Positions 56,143 through 64,000 of a stretch of DNA of 64,000 nucleotides are shown one piece after another. Source of the stretch: JBDIAG01 sp047974565. GTDB lineage: Bacteria > Actinomycetota > Actinomycetes > Actinomycetales > CAWJMD01. The translations under genes and the position numbers were made by a program. The DNA lies in assembly GCA_047974565.1 (NCBI GenBank), contig JBKECN010000076.1:1-64000 (forward strand), written 5' to 3'. The first letter of the stretch is position 1; each line of letters opens with the position of its first letter. The notes beneath the pieces were generated by a model. It was not told the DNA's origin and made no database searches. It saw nothing but the letters and a program-made list of their open reading frames with translations.

Positions 56143-56369
56143 AGACAAGGTAGGTCACCTGATACACACAGTCACATAGAGCATGACGGTCATCACTCGT
56201 AGGGATGACGCGGTTTCCCCCGACCCGCACACTCTAAGCAACAGGAAACACCCTTATAGGCTATATTGACCGTTTTCCACTATACCGCAGTAGACCGAAT
56301 GGGTGAACCTGTGGAGCGAGTCACCCATATCACCCCGGATGCCCTGCGTGGCGCGCCATCCACGGTGTG

Positions 56370-56954
56370 TCACCGAGCGTGGACGCGCTGCTGGGTGGCG
56401 GACAGGCCCTCTCGGACGAGCTGCTCCAAGGCGTCGACGGCCTCGGCGCGAACCAGATCGAGCTCCTGACGCTCCGGCTTGGCGAACTCGCGAAGCACGT
56501 AATCGGCCGGGTCCATCCGGCCGGGGGGACGCCCGACTCCGACCCGGAGCCTGAGGTACTCACGCGTACCCAGCGCGGCCGACACGCTGCGCAGTCCGTT
56601 GTGCCCGCCCTCCCCTCCCCCCAGCTTCAGGCGCAGCGACCCGAACGGGATGTCCAGTTCGTCATGCACCACGACGACCCGTTCAGGGGTAATGCCGTAA
56701 TAGTCGGCCAGCGAGCGCACCGGCGGCCCGGAAACGTTCATGTAGGTGGTGGGCTTGGCCAGCAGCACCTTGGGGCCGGGCAACGGCGCCAGCCTGCCCT
56801 CGGCCACCATCGCCCGAGCCTTGTGCCGACGGTAGGTCCAGTGCTGGGCGCCGGCGAGCGTGTCGAGCACCATGGCACCCACGTTGTGTCGGGTGTCGGC
56901 GTACTGCGGGCCGGGGTTGCCGAGCCCGACGAGCAGCCAGGTCTCGGCCCCCAT
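56370..56954 (-). CDS. pth: Peptidyl-tRNA hydrolase Pth
   Basis: 194 residues. LLVGLGNPGPQYADTRHNVGAMVLD (catalytic His in TRHNVG), GGEGGHNGLRSVSAALG and the final domain are the family signature. It frees peptides from tRNAs after drop-off. It follows the L25 gene by 12 bases; the pth-rplY-prs-glmU order is usual in Actinobacteria. Confidence 0.95.
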   Translation of the reverse strand: MGAETWLLVGLGNPGPQYADTRHNVGAMVLDTLAGAQHWTYRRHKARAMVAEGRLAPLPGPKVLLAKPTTYMNVSGPPVRSLADYYGITPERVVVVHDELDIPFGSLRLKLGGGEGGHNGLRSVSAALGTREYLRLRVGVGRPPGRMDPADYVLREFAKPERQELDLVRAEAVDALEQLVREGLSATQQRVHAR

Positions 56955-56966
56955 CCGCTACCCCGG

Positions 56967-57584
56967 TCAGCCCTGCTCGTCGTCGGTCTCGGGCGCTGCC
57001 GCCTCGGCCTCGCCCTCGGTCTCCTCCTCGCCCTCGACCTCTTCGGCGAGTTGCTGGGTGATGTTCACCACGAGGAGTTCGGGGTCGGCGGCCAGTTCGG
57101 CTCCCGCGGGCAGGACGAGGTCGGCGGCGCTGATCTGGGTGCCGGCGGGCCGGCCCTCGATGTCGACCTCGATCATGTCCGGGATGTTGGTTGCCTCGAC
57201 CTCGAGGGAGATCGTGGCGTTCTCGACCGTCACGACCGTCTCGGAGGCGGCCTCACCGATCACGTGCACCGGCACGTCCACGTGCACCTTCTCGCCACGC
57301 CGCACGACCACGAGGTCGACGTGCTCGATGGCCTGCCGCACCGGGTCACGCTGCACATCCTTGGCCAGCACCAGCGTGGCGTCGGCCCCGTCGATGGTGA
57401 TCTCCAGCAGTGCGTTGGCGCCCTTGAGCGCCATCATGGTGTCGTGCCCGGGCAGGGTGATGTGCCGGGGGTCGGTGCCGTGACCGTAGATGACCGCGGG
57501 GATCTTGTCCGCGCGGCGGATCCGGCGGGCGGCGCCCTTGCCGAACTCGGTTCGGGCCTGGGCGGCGAGTTTGATCTCTGACAT
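56967..57584 (-). CDS. rplY: 50S ribosomal protein L25 (general stress protein Ctc type)
   Basis: 205 residues from the ATG at 57584 with AGGAGACG upstream; an upstream frame has no start signal. The L25 domain (MSEIKLAAQARTEFGKGAARRIRRADKIPAVIYGHG) is followed by a beta-rich C-terminal TL5/Ctc domain and an acidic tail (EEVEGEEETEGEAEAAAPE). It binds 5S rRNA. Confidence 0.94.
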   Translation of the reverse strand: MSEIKLAAQARTEFGKGAARRIRRADKIPAVIYGHGTDPRHITLPGHDTMMALKGANALLEITIDGADATLVLAKDVQRDPVRQAIEHVDLVVVRRGEKVHVDVPVHVIGEAASETVVTVENATISLEVEATNIPDMIEVDIEGRPAGTQISAADLVLPAGAELAADPELLVVNITQQLAEEVEGEEETEGEAEAAAPETDDEQG

Positions 57585-57988
57585 GTCGGGGCGTCTCCTG
57601 GAGTGATGAGTGACGTACGGGGACGGCCTCGACGTGGGGCGTGGCACGGCGCAGAGCGCCCACCGCGTCGAATCACGGACGAACGCGAACTGGCATCGCG
57701 GACGCGGGCCGGACCTGACCGACCAGTGTCTACGGGGCTCCGTGCAACGTCCCTCGCCGAGGCAACCGAAGAATTCTACGGCACGGGGGTTGCCAGCACC
57801 CAATCGGTCACTGGTGCGGCGCACCACATCAAACCCGGGGATGACCCGCACGCCGCTCGGCAGGCGAGAACCCTCCTCAACCAGTGCCCGGCACGGTCTA
57901 CGCGGAGCGTTCAGCCCCGCAGGTACCGGTCATGGTGCACTTGTCGCAGCGGCCCCGGGCAGCTGAGCGGCGCACGCGCCGGCCGGCG
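57585..57988. other. 404-base intergenic region upstream of rplY
   Basis: It should hold the rplY-pth promoter on the minus strand. No gene, tRNA or strong hairpin is evident. The only reading frame of interest, a 25-codon Cys-rich one at 57898-57975 on the minus strand, is not convincing. Confidence 0.55.
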
Positions 57989-58429
57989 TCAGGTCTGCTG
58001 TTCCGGCTCGGCGAGGGCCTGCGTGTCTATCGTGCCGGCGACCACGTCGGCGATCGTGATGCCCTCGAGCACGGTGCGTTCGTACTGCCGCAGCCGAACC
58101 CAGACGTCCGCGAGATGGGTTGACGAGCCGACATACTCGAGCTGTTCGGGGCGAAGATTGCGCACGGTGGCCAACGGGCCGTCGACCACCCGGATGACGT
58201 CGGCGATGGACAAGGCGGCCGGGTCGGCGACCAGCAGGTGACCACCGTCCGGGCCTCGCCGGGAGGTGACCAGCCCGCCCCGACGCAGTTCGGTCAGGAT
58301 CGTCTCCAGGAAGCGGTGCGGCACCGACTCGGACTCGGCGATCTGATCGGAGGTGAGTAGGTGCGGCTGGGCGGCGGCCAGCGCGCACACGGCTCGCAGC
58401 GCGTAGTCCACCCTCGCCGTCAGCCGCAT
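57989..58429 (-). CDS. Rrf2-family transcriptional regulator lacking the Fe-S cysteines
   Basis: 146 residues. The winged helix MRLTARVDYALRAVCALA...ITSDQIAESESVPHRFLETILTELRRGGLVTSRRGPDGGHLLV has the family layout. The three Cys of the IscR-type cluster are absent (only one Cys, in AVCALA), so it does not sense iron-sulfur status by that route. The target is unknown; the gene sits between prs and the rplY-pth gap. Confidence 0.88.
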   Translation of the reverse strand: MRLTARVDYALRAVCALAAAQPHLLTSDQIAESESVPHRFLETILTELRRGGLVTSRRGPDGGHLLVADPAALSIADVIRVVDGPLATVRNLRPEQLEYVGSSTHLADVWVRLRQYERTVLEGITIADVVAGTIDTQALAEPEQQT

Positions 58430-58445
58430 CGCCGGCCCGTCCCGG

Positions 58446-59423
58446 TCAGTCGTTGCGCTCGAACAGGCTGGTGACCGACCCGTCGTCGAAGACCTCGCGG
58501 ATCGCCCGCGCGATGAGGGGCGCGATGGACAGCACGGTGAGCTTGTCGAACTGCCGCTCCGATGGGATCGGCAGCGTGTTGGTGACGATGACTCGGTCGA
58601 TCGGCCCGTTCTTCAGCCGGTCCACCGCCGGGCCGGAGAGCACCGGGTGGGTGGCGGCGACGATGACATTGACCGCACCGTTCTCCTTGAGCGCCTCGGC
58701 GGCCTGCACGATCGTCCCGGCGGTGTCGATCATGTCGTCCACGAGCAGACAGGTCCGCCCGCTGACCTCGCCCACCACCTCATGCACCTTCACCTGGTTG
58801 GGCACGTTCGGGTCGCGGCGCTTGTGGATGATCGCCAGCGGTGCCCCCAGCCGGTCAGACCAACGGTCGGCCACTCGGACCCGGCCGGCGTCCGGGGAGA
58901 CGACGGTGAGGTTCTCCGGCTCGACGAGCGTCTGCACGTGGTCGGCCAGCAGGGACATCGCGAAGAGGTGGTCCACCGGGCCGTTGAAGAATCCCTGGAT
59001 CTGGTCGGTGTGCAGGTCCACGCTCATCAGCCGGTTGGCCCCGGCGGTGGAGTAGAAGTCACTCACCAGTCGCGCCGAGATCGGTTCGCGTCCCTTGTGC
59101 TTCTTGTCCTGTCGGGCATAAGGGTAGAAGGGCGCGATGGCGGTGATCCGCTTTGCCGAGGCCCGCTTGAGGGCGTCGACCATCAGCAACTGCTCCATCA
59201 GCCATTGGTTGATGGGAGCACAGTGGCTTTGCAGCACGAAGGCGTCACAGCCACGCACCGATTCGCCGTAGCGCACGTAGATCTCGCCATTGGCGAAGTC
59301 GTAGGCCGACATCGGCACCAGCGTGACACCGAGTTCGGCGGCGACCTCGTCCGCGAGTTCGGGGTGGGCGCGCCCCCCGACCAGGACGAGACGCTTCTCA
59401 CTCGTGGTGGTGATGCCGGTCAT
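58446..59423 (-). CDS. prs: Ribose-phosphate pyrophosphokinase (PRPP synthase)
   Basis: 325 residues. LVSDFYSTAGANRLMSVDLHTDQIQGFFNGPVDHL, VVSPDAGRVRVADRWSD and the PRPP-binding loop CLLVDDMIDTAGTIVQAAEAL are intact. It makes PRPP for nucleotide, histidine and tryptophan synthesis. The ATG overlaps the glmU stop as ATGA. Confidence 0.96.
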   Translation of the reverse strand: MTGITTTSEKRLVLVGGRAHPELADEVAAELGVTLVPMSAYDFANGEIYVRYGESVRGCDAFVLQSHCAPINQWLMEQLLMVDALKRASAKRITAIAPFYPYARQDKKHKGREPISARLVSDFYSTAGANRLMSVDLHTDQIQGFFNGPVDHLFAMSLLADHVQTLVEPENLTVVSPDAGRVRVADRWSDRLGAPLAIIHKRRDPNVPNQVKVHEVVGEVSGRTCLLVDDMIDTAGTIVQAAEALKENGAVNVIVAATHPVLSGPAVDRLKNGPIDRVIVTNTLPIPSERQFDKLTVLSIAPLIARAIREVFDDGSVTSLFERND

Positions 59424-60913
59424 CGGCTTCCTTCCTGGCTGTCACCCTCGGCAGCGGCTGCCGGTCCGGGCTCGGTGGTGGCGGCTGCGGCGGTGGCGGC
59501 ATCGCTGCCGGCGCGGCGTCGCTGCACCCAACCGATGATGTTGCGTTGTTTGGCTCGGCCGACGCCCATCGCGCCGGCCGGAACGTCGTCGGTGATCACC
59601 GAACCGGCCGCGGTGTAGGCCCCGGTGCCGATCCGGACCGGCGCCACGAGCATCGAGTCGCTTCCCACCCGGGCGTGATCCTCCACCACCGTCGAATGCT
59701 TGTTCACTCCATCGTAGTTGACGAAGACCGTTGCGGCCCCGATGTTCACACCCTCACCGATGGTCGCGTCCCCGACATAGGACAGATGGGGCACTTTGGA
59801 GCCGACGCCGATCGAGGAGTTCTTCGTCTCGACGAAGGCCCCGATCTTGCCGCCGGACTCGAGCCGGGTTCCCGGACGTAGGTAGGAGAACGGTCCTACG
59901 CTCGCGCCGGGGCCGATCTGGGCGCCGATGGCGTGCGAACGGACGACCTGGGCGCGTTCACCGATGGTGCAGTCCACCAGGGTGGTGTCAGGGCCGATCA
60001 CCGCGAAACCGGCCACCGAACACGCCCCGGACAGGTGAGTACCGGGCAGCAGGGTCACGTCGGTGGCGATCTGGACCGTGTCGTCGATCCAGGTGGTGGC
60101 CGGATCGACGACGGTGACTCCGGCACGTTGGTGGGCCTGCACGATGCGTTCGTTGAGGACCCTGCCCATGGCCGCCAGCTGGACCCGGTCGTTGACCCCC
60201 TCGGTCTGCCACCGGTCGGCTACCGGATACGCGGCCACCCGGTGCCCGTCCTGACGGGCGATCGCCAGCACGTCGGTCAAGTAGACCTCGCCCTGCGCGT
60301 TCGCCGCGCCGACCCGGGTGAGCGCGTCGGCCAGCACCTCGGCGTCGAAGGCGTACAGGCCGGAATTGATCTCGCCGATCAGCAACTGCTCGGCCGTGGC
60401 GTCCTTGTGCTCGACGATCGCGGCGACCGTGCCGTCCTCGGCTCGCACCACCCGGCCATAGCCGGTCGGATCCGGTGGCGTGGACGTGATCACCGTCACG
60501 GCATTGCCCTGTTCCTGGTGAGCCTCCAGCAGCCCGGACAGAGTCGCACCGTCCAGCAGGGGTACGTCGCCGTAGGTGACCAGCACCGTGCCGGAAGTCG
60601 GACCCGACTGCGGATCCGACTCGGCCAGGGCCTGCAGACCGCACTGGACGGCACGCCCGGTTCCGGGCACCTCGTCCTGATCGGCGATCACCGCCCGCGG
60701 CGCCACCTGAGCGACATGCTCGGCGACCTGCTCGCGCCGGTGCCGCACCACGACCACCAAGTGCTGGGGCATGGTCGCCTCTGCCGCCTCGATCGCGTGG
60801 GCCAGCATCGAGCGCCCGGCAAGCGGGTGCATGACCTTCGGGAGGGTGGACTTCATCCGGGTGCCCTCGCCCGCCGCCAGGATGACGGCTGCGGTGGGGC
60901 GAACCGGGCTCAC
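59420..60913 (-). CDS. glmU: Bifunctional GlmU (UDP-GlcNAc synthesis)
   Basis: 497 residues. The uridylyltransferase domain opens with AAVILAAGEGTRMKSTLPKVMHPLAGRSML; a left-handed beta-helix (GPDTTLVDCTIGERAQVVRSHAIGAQIGPGASVGPFSYLRPGT and on) forms the acetyltransferase. An Ala/Pro-rich C-terminal tail is extra. It makes UDP-N-acetylglucosamine for the cell wall and probably polysaccharides. Confidence 0.95.
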   Translation of the reverse strand: MSPVRPTAAVILAAGEGTRMKSTLPKVMHPLAGRSMLAHAIEAAEATMPQHLVVVVRHRREQVAEHVAQVAPRAVIADQDEVPGTGRAVQCGLQALAESDPQSGPTSGTVLVTYGDVPLLDGATLSGLLEAHQEQGNAVTVITSTPPDPTGYGRVVRAEDGTVAAIVEHKDATAEQLLIGEINSGLYAFDAEVLADALTRVGAANAQGEVYLTDVLAIARQDGHRVAAYPVADRWQTEGVNDRVQLAAMGRVLNERIVQAHQRAGVTVVDPATTWIDDTVQIATDVTLLPGTHLSGACSVAGFAVIGPDTTLVDCTIGERAQVVRSHAIGAQIGPGASVGPFSYLRPGTRLESGGKIGAFVETKNSSIGVGSKVPHLSYVGDATIGEGVNIGAATVFVNYDGVNKHSTVVEDHARVGSDSMLVAPVRIGTGAYTAAGSVITDDVPAGAMGVGRAKQRNIIGWVQRRRAGSDAATAAAATTEPGPAAAAEGDSQEGSR

Positions 60914-61002
60914 GCTGAGCGCTCCGGACTGGTGGGCACTGCGATATCCCCTCGGACGGCGGGTGGATGTTCGGCGGCCACTCTACCCACCGCAGCGGAG
61001 TG

Positions 61003-61073
61003 CTCCCTCGCGTGGATTCGAACCACGATTGACGGTTCCAAAGACCGCTGTCCTGCCCTTGGACGACGAGGGA
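61003..61073 (-). tRNA. tRNA-Gln (anticodon UUG)
   Basis: 71 nucleotides with complete acceptor, D, anticodon and T arms; the anticodon loop CTTTGGA gives UUG. Acceptor arms are TCCCTCG and CGAGGGA with discriminator G; the T-arm is CGTGG-TTCGAAT-CCACG. It lies between glmU and the desaturase, upstream of glmU in direction. Confidence 0.92.
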
Positions 61074-61146
61074 CCGCGCCTGCGCGCGCCCACCAGTGTG
61101 CCAGGCATGCGGGCCGGACTCGCGCGGATTCTCCGCCGGAACCACA

Positions 61147-61164
61147 ACCTACGGTTCCGTAGGT
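61147..61164 (+). promoter_or_regulatory. Palindromic operator at the desaturase promoter
   Basis: ACCTACGGTTCCGTAGGT is an 18-base perfect inverted repeat (8-base arms, 2-base centre). It overlaps a TACACT hexamer (61164-61169), so a bound repressor would block the promoter. The site is 39 bases before the start codon. The TetR regulator downstream of the desaturase is the likely binder (inferred). Confidence 0.6.
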
Positions 61165-61202
61165 ACACTGCTGCGGGAATCGACCAACCCGTGGAGGCCC
61201 TG

Positions 61203-62162
61203 ATGACCGCTGTGGACGACCGCGACGCCGCGTTGCAGACCCGGCTGCTGCATGAGCTGGAGTCTGAGGTGGAAGTGAACCTCAACCGGCACCTCAAGGC
61301 GACCAAGGACTGGCACCCGCACGACTACGTCCCCTGGGACGAGGGCCGCAACTTCGCCTTCCTCGGCGGGCAGGACTGGCGCCCCGAGGACTCCCGGCTC
61401 GACCCGGTCGCCAAGACCGCGATGATCGTCAACCTGCTCACCGAGGACAATCTGCCCTCGTACCACCACGAGATCGCCACCATCTTCGGGCGGGACGGCG
61501 CGTGGGGGACCTGGGTCGGCCGGTGGACCGCCGAGGAGGCTCGGCACGGCACCGCCCTGCGCGACTACCTCGTGGTGACCCGCGGGGTGGACCCGGTCAA
61601 GCTCGAAGAGATGCGCATGGTGCACATGACCGCCGGATACGACTCCGGGGCCAAGACCATGCTGGAGGGGCTGGCGTATGTGTCCTTCCAGGAGCTGGCA
61701 ACCAGGGTGAGCCACCGCAACACCGGCAAGGCCACCGGCTGCCCGATCGCCGAGCGGTTGCTGCAGCGGATCGCCCTGGACGAGAACCTGCACATGGTCT
61801 TCTACCGGAACATGATCGAGGCGGCCTTCGCCATCGCGCCCAACGAGACCATGGAGGCGATCCGCAACGAGGTGGTCGGCTTCCACATGCCCGGATCGAC
61901 CATGCCGGACTTCGCCCGGTCGTCCCTGACCATCGCCAAGGCCGGGATCTACGACCTGCGGCTGCACTATGAGGACGTCGTGATGCCGGTGCTGCGGTTC
62001 TGGAAGGTCTTCGAACGCACCGACCTGTCCGGCTCGGGTGAGGCCGCCCGCGAAGAACTCGCCACCTTCGTCGAGAACCTCGACACCCAGTCCGCGGCCT
62101 TCGTCGCCAAGCGAGCCGAGGCGGCCGCCAAGAAGGCTGCGCGACAGGCCGCTTCGAGCTGA
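61203..62162 (+). CDS. Acyl-ACP desaturase (diiron, fatty-acid desaturase 2 type)
   Basis: 319 residues from the ATG at 61203 with GGAGG upstream. The diiron motifs are LLTEDNLPSYHHEI, WTAEEARHGTALRDYL and IALDENLHMVFYRNMI, giving the two E-x-x-H pairs and flanking Glu. It is of the soluble acyl-ACP desaturase family (DesA-like) and inserts a cis double bond in acyl chains. The gene is 8 bases before the TetR gene, with an operator at its promoter, which suggests a small feedback-controlled unit for membrane fluidity. Confidence 0.93.
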   Translation: MTAVDDRDAALQTRLLHELESEVEVNLNRHLKATKDWHPHDYVPWDEGRNFAFLGGQDWRPEDSRLDPVAKTAMIVNLLTEDNLPSYHHEIATIFGRDGAWGTWVGRWTAEEARHGTALRDYLVVTRGVDPVKLEEMRMVHMTAGYDSGAKTMLEGLAYVSFQELATRVSHRNTGKATGCPIAERLLQRIALDENLHMVFYRNMIEAAFAIAPNETMEAIRNEVVGFHMPGSTMPDFARSSLTIAKAGIYDLRLHYEDVVMPVLRFWKVFERTDLSGSGEAAREELATFVENLDTQSAAFVAKRAEAAAKKAARQAASS

Positions 62163-62170
62163 CCGGCGGG

Positions 62171-62896
62171 GTGGCGGTGTCGGGCTCCGGTACCCGGGCC
62201 GGCGAACCCCCGCGCGGGCGGCGCGCCCGGGCCCGGATGACGGGTCAGCAGCGTCGCGAGCAACTGCTCGGGATCGGTCGTCGGTTGTTCGCCGAGAAGG
62301 GTTTCGAGGCCACCAGCGTGGAGGAGATCGCTCACCGGGCGGATGTCTCGAAACCGGTGGTGTACGAGCACTTCGGCGGCAAGGAGGGTCTCTATGCGGT
62401 CGTGGTGGACCGGGAGTTGTCCGCGCTGATGGATGCGATCGTCGGCGCCCTGGCTTCCCCGGAGCATCCGCGGGTGCTGGCCGAGCGAGCCGCGCTGGCG
62501 TTGCTGGACTACATCGAGGAATCCCCCGACGGCTTTCGGATCCTGGTCCGGGACTCACCGCTGGGCGGCTCGGGCAGTTCGTTGGCCAGTCTCATGTCGG
62601 ACGTGGCCCGCCAGGTGGAGCACCTGCTGGCCGGAGCCTTCCGCAGCAACGGCTTCGACGCCAAACTGGCGCCCATGTACTCCCAGATGCTGGTCGGGAT
62701 GGTGGCGCTGACCGGCCAGTGGTGGATGGACTCGCGCAAACCGAAGAAACAGGTGGTCGCCGCTCACCTGGTGAACCTCGCGTGGAACGGTCTCAGCGGT
62801 CTGGAGACCCGGCCCAGGCTGACTCCCCGCGAGGAACCGACCGGCCCGACCCCGCCGGCGCAGGGACAGCCGACTGGGCAAGGACCGTCCCAATGA
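62171..62896 (+). CDS. TetR-family regulator, probable repressor of the desaturase
   Basis: 241 residues from a GTG; an internal ATG (MTGQQ) is an alternative that would drop an Arg/Gly-rich 22-residue lead. The helix-turn-helix is RREQLLGIGRRLFAEKGFEATSVEEIAHRADVSKPVVYEHFGGKEGLY. The C-terminal ligand domain is followed by a disordered tail. It is 8 bases after the desaturase and probably binds the palindrome at 61147-61164, sensing an acyl-CoA or fatty acid (inferred). Confidence 0.9.
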   Translation: MAVSGSGTRAGEPPRGRRARARMTGQQRREQLLGIGRRLFAEKGFEATSVEEIAHRADVSKPVVYEHFGGKEGLYAVVVDRELSALMDAIVGALASPEHPRVLAERAALALLDYIEESPDGFRILVRDSPLGGSGSSLASLMSDVARQVEHLLAGAFRSNGFDAKLAPMYSQMLVGMVALTGQWWMDSRKPKKQVVAAHLVNLAWNGLSGLETRPRLTPREEPTGPTPPAQGQPTGQGPSQ

Positions 62897-62950
62897 CCAG
62901 CGGTCCCGATGAGCGCACCGTCCCAATGAGCGGACCGTCCCGATGAGCGG
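62884..62950. repeat. 17-base tandem repeat at the TetR/NUDIX junction
   Basis: Imperfect copies of ACCGTCCCGATGAGCGG (62884, 62903 truncated, 62917, 62934). The TetR stop lies in the first copy and the NUDIX ATG in the last. Confidence 0.75.
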
Positions 62951-63431
62951 GCCCGCGGGAGGCCAGGACGCTTCGGCCCCAATCCGGATCCAACGGATCG
63001 CCGCCTACGCGGTGATTGTGCGGGATGCCTCGATCCTGTTGTGCCAACTGTCCGCGCGCACCGACTGGGAGGGCTTGTGGACGCTGCCGGGAGGCGGCAT
63101 CGAACACGGCGAGCACCCGCGCGAGGCGCTGGTGCGTGAGTGCTGGGAGGAGACCGGCCTGGCTGTGCAGGTGGGCCAACTGTTGGACGTTGACTCCCGG
63201 CATGTGATCGGCGACTCGTCCCGCGGCCCCCAGGACTATCACGGCATCCGGCTGGTCTTCGCCGGCTGGACGGACTCCACCGACGAACCCCGGGTGATCG
63301 AGGAGGACGGCAGTACCGCCTTCTGCACGTGGGTGCCGCTGACCACAGTGCCGAGCCTGGAGGCGAACCCGTTGATCGGCTTCGGGTTGAGCGCCCTGTC
63401 GGCCGCGCGGCTGGGTTCACTCTCGGATTAG
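62943..63431 (+). CDS. NUDIX hydrolase
   Basis: 162 residues. The NUDIX box is complete: GGIEHGEHPREALVRECWEETGL, fitting G-x5-E-x7-R-E-U-x-E-E-x-G-U. It has an ADP-ribose or nucleotide-pyrophosphatase look (VLLCQLSARTDWEGLWTLPGG), substrate unknown. The ATG at 62943 falls in a tandem repeat that offers other in-frame ATG codons. Confidence 0.88.
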   Translation: MSGPAGGQDASAPIRIQRIAAYAVIVRDASILLCQLSARTDWEGLWTLPGGGIEHGEHPREALVRECWEETGLAVQVGQLLDVDSRHVIGDSSRGPQDYHGIRLVFAGWTDSTDEPRVIEEDGSTAFCTWVPLTTVPSLEANPLIGFGLSALSAARLGSLSD

Positions 63432-63450
63432 GAAATGCGTGAGGCCTTGA

Positions 63451-63481
63451 TGAGGTGAAGTGAGACCGAGTTCTCACCTCA
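63451..63481 (+). terminator. Possible terminator after the NUDIX gene
   Basis: An 8-base-pair stem (TGAGGTGA with TCACCTCA) with a 15-base loop, 19 bases beyond the NUDIX stop. Moderate strength only. Confidence 0.35.
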
Positions 63482-63580
63482 GCTGCGGCTGCACAGCGTG
63501 GCCACGAAGGAGGCCGATCTCTACACTCAGTAGCGACCGGACCCAATCGTGGCGATTCGCAGGGAAGGACCGGGTGGGGA

Positions 63581-64000
63581 GTGAAAGTCGTTGTGACGGG
63601 TGGGGCCGGCTTCATCGGTGCGAACCTCTGCCGGGAACTCGTCGCGATCCCCACAGTGACACAGGTGGTGGCGGTAGACGACCTCTCGACGGGCTATGAA
63701 TCGAACCTCCAGGGGCTGCCAGTGCGGCTGAGGGTGGCCGACGTGACCCAGCCGGGGGTGCTGGACGACGAGATCGCGGACGCCGACGCAGTGGTGCACC
63801 TGGCCGCCATCGCGTCTGTGCCTCAGTCGGTGGCCGACCCACTGATCAGTCACCATGCCAATGCCACGGGCACGCTCATGGTCCTGGAGTCGGCCCGTCG
63901 AGCGGGAGGACGGGCTCAGGTGATCGTCGCGTCCTCGTCCGCGGTGTACGGGGCGAACCCCGAGTTGCCCAAGCGCGAGTCGATGCGGGCACAGCCGCTG
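63581..64000 (+). CDS. NAD-dependent sugar-nucleotide epimerase/dehydratase, 5' part (cut by window end)
   Basis: 140 codons from a GTG, preceded by GTGGGGA; open to the window edge. The NAD-binding start is VTGGAGFIGANLCRELV, then VDDLSTGYESNLQGLP, VVHLAAIASVPQSVADP and VIVASSSAVYGANPELPK, typical of UDP-glucose 4-epimerase-like extended SDR proteins. It may supply sugars for the polysaccharide of the transferase upstream. The catalytic Tyr-x-x-x-Lys is beyond the edge. Confidence 0.88.
   Translation, partial: MKVVVTGGAGFIGANLCRELVAIPTVTQVVAVDDLSTGYESNLQGLPVRLRVADVTQPGVLDDEIADADAVVHLAAIASVPQSVADPLISHHANATGTLMVLESARRAGGRAQVIVASSSAVYGANPELPKRESMRAQPL

Noticed and set aside
57898..57975. Short Cys-rich frame (CDKCTMTGTCG) on the minus strand
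   Set aside because: 25 codons, GTG start, no ribosome site and no conservation that I can see.

Overview
The window is high-GC actinobacterial chromosome. A mycothiol S-conjugate amidase gene, the block mca / DUF4307 / greA, the block ppx / DUF501 / ftsB / eno, the block mfd-mazG and the block glmU-prs-rplY-pth are arrangements I know from Actinobacteria. A member of Micrococcales (Dermatophilaceae or Intrasporangiaceae type) fits best, but the species is an inference and cannot be fixed from the sequence alone.

Layout. 0-10.7 kb looks accessory: the tail of an ISL3-type transposase at the left edge, a VOC protein, an orphan PLD-helicase-DUF3427 protein, a solute-binding lipoprotein directly ahead of a membrane GGDEF/EAL protein, and a NERD-UvrD helicase. 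10.7-17.1 kb holds a class V aminotransferase coupled to BluB (lower ligand of vitamin B12), a membrane diguanylate cyclase, an alpha/beta hydrolase and a secreted M28 aminopeptidase. 17.5-20.8 kb is a mannitol operon (PTS IICBA plus mannitol-1-phosphate dehydrogenase) with a CRP/GlxR-like site upstream. 20.8-23 kb is the mca / DUF4307 / greA block. 23-32 kb carries transporters, a LigC-type DNA ligase, an unusual fusion of a degenerate sucrase/ferredoxin-like domain with a methyltransferase, a thioesterase, and a lipase plus PHA-depolymerase-like pair. 32-39.9 kb carries a Bax-inhibitor-1 protein, a tRNA with a UAA anticodon, VanW, a phosphate transporter, UdgB, Ppx, DUF501 and FtsB. 40-51.5 kb carries enolase, a second GGDEF/EAL protein, a sucrase/ferredoxin-like protein, two tandem-repeat tracts, a JmjC/cupin hydroxylase immediately downstream of a (Gly-Gly-Ala-Asp)23 repeat protein, MazG and Mfd. 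51.6-54.1 kb is a sulfur pair (CysC-type kinase fusion and a TauE/SafE permease). 54.5-64 kb has an exopolysaccharide sugar transferase, Pth, L25, an Rrf2 regulator, Prs, GlmU, tRNA-Gln, an acyl-ACP desaturase with its likely TetR repressor, a NUDIX hydrolase and the start of a sugar-nucleotide epimerase.

How it fits together. Three GGDEF proteins plus polysaccharide genes suggest c-di-GMP control of the cell surface. Phosphorylated sugars connect through MtlD, enolase, GlmU and Prs. The most notable local signals are the solute-binding lipoprotein with a GGDEF/EAL partner, the Asp-repeat peptide with a cupin hydroxylase, the degenerate sucrase/ferredoxin-methyltransferase fusion, the class-I-shaped UAA tRNA, and the palindromic operator at the desaturase promoter.
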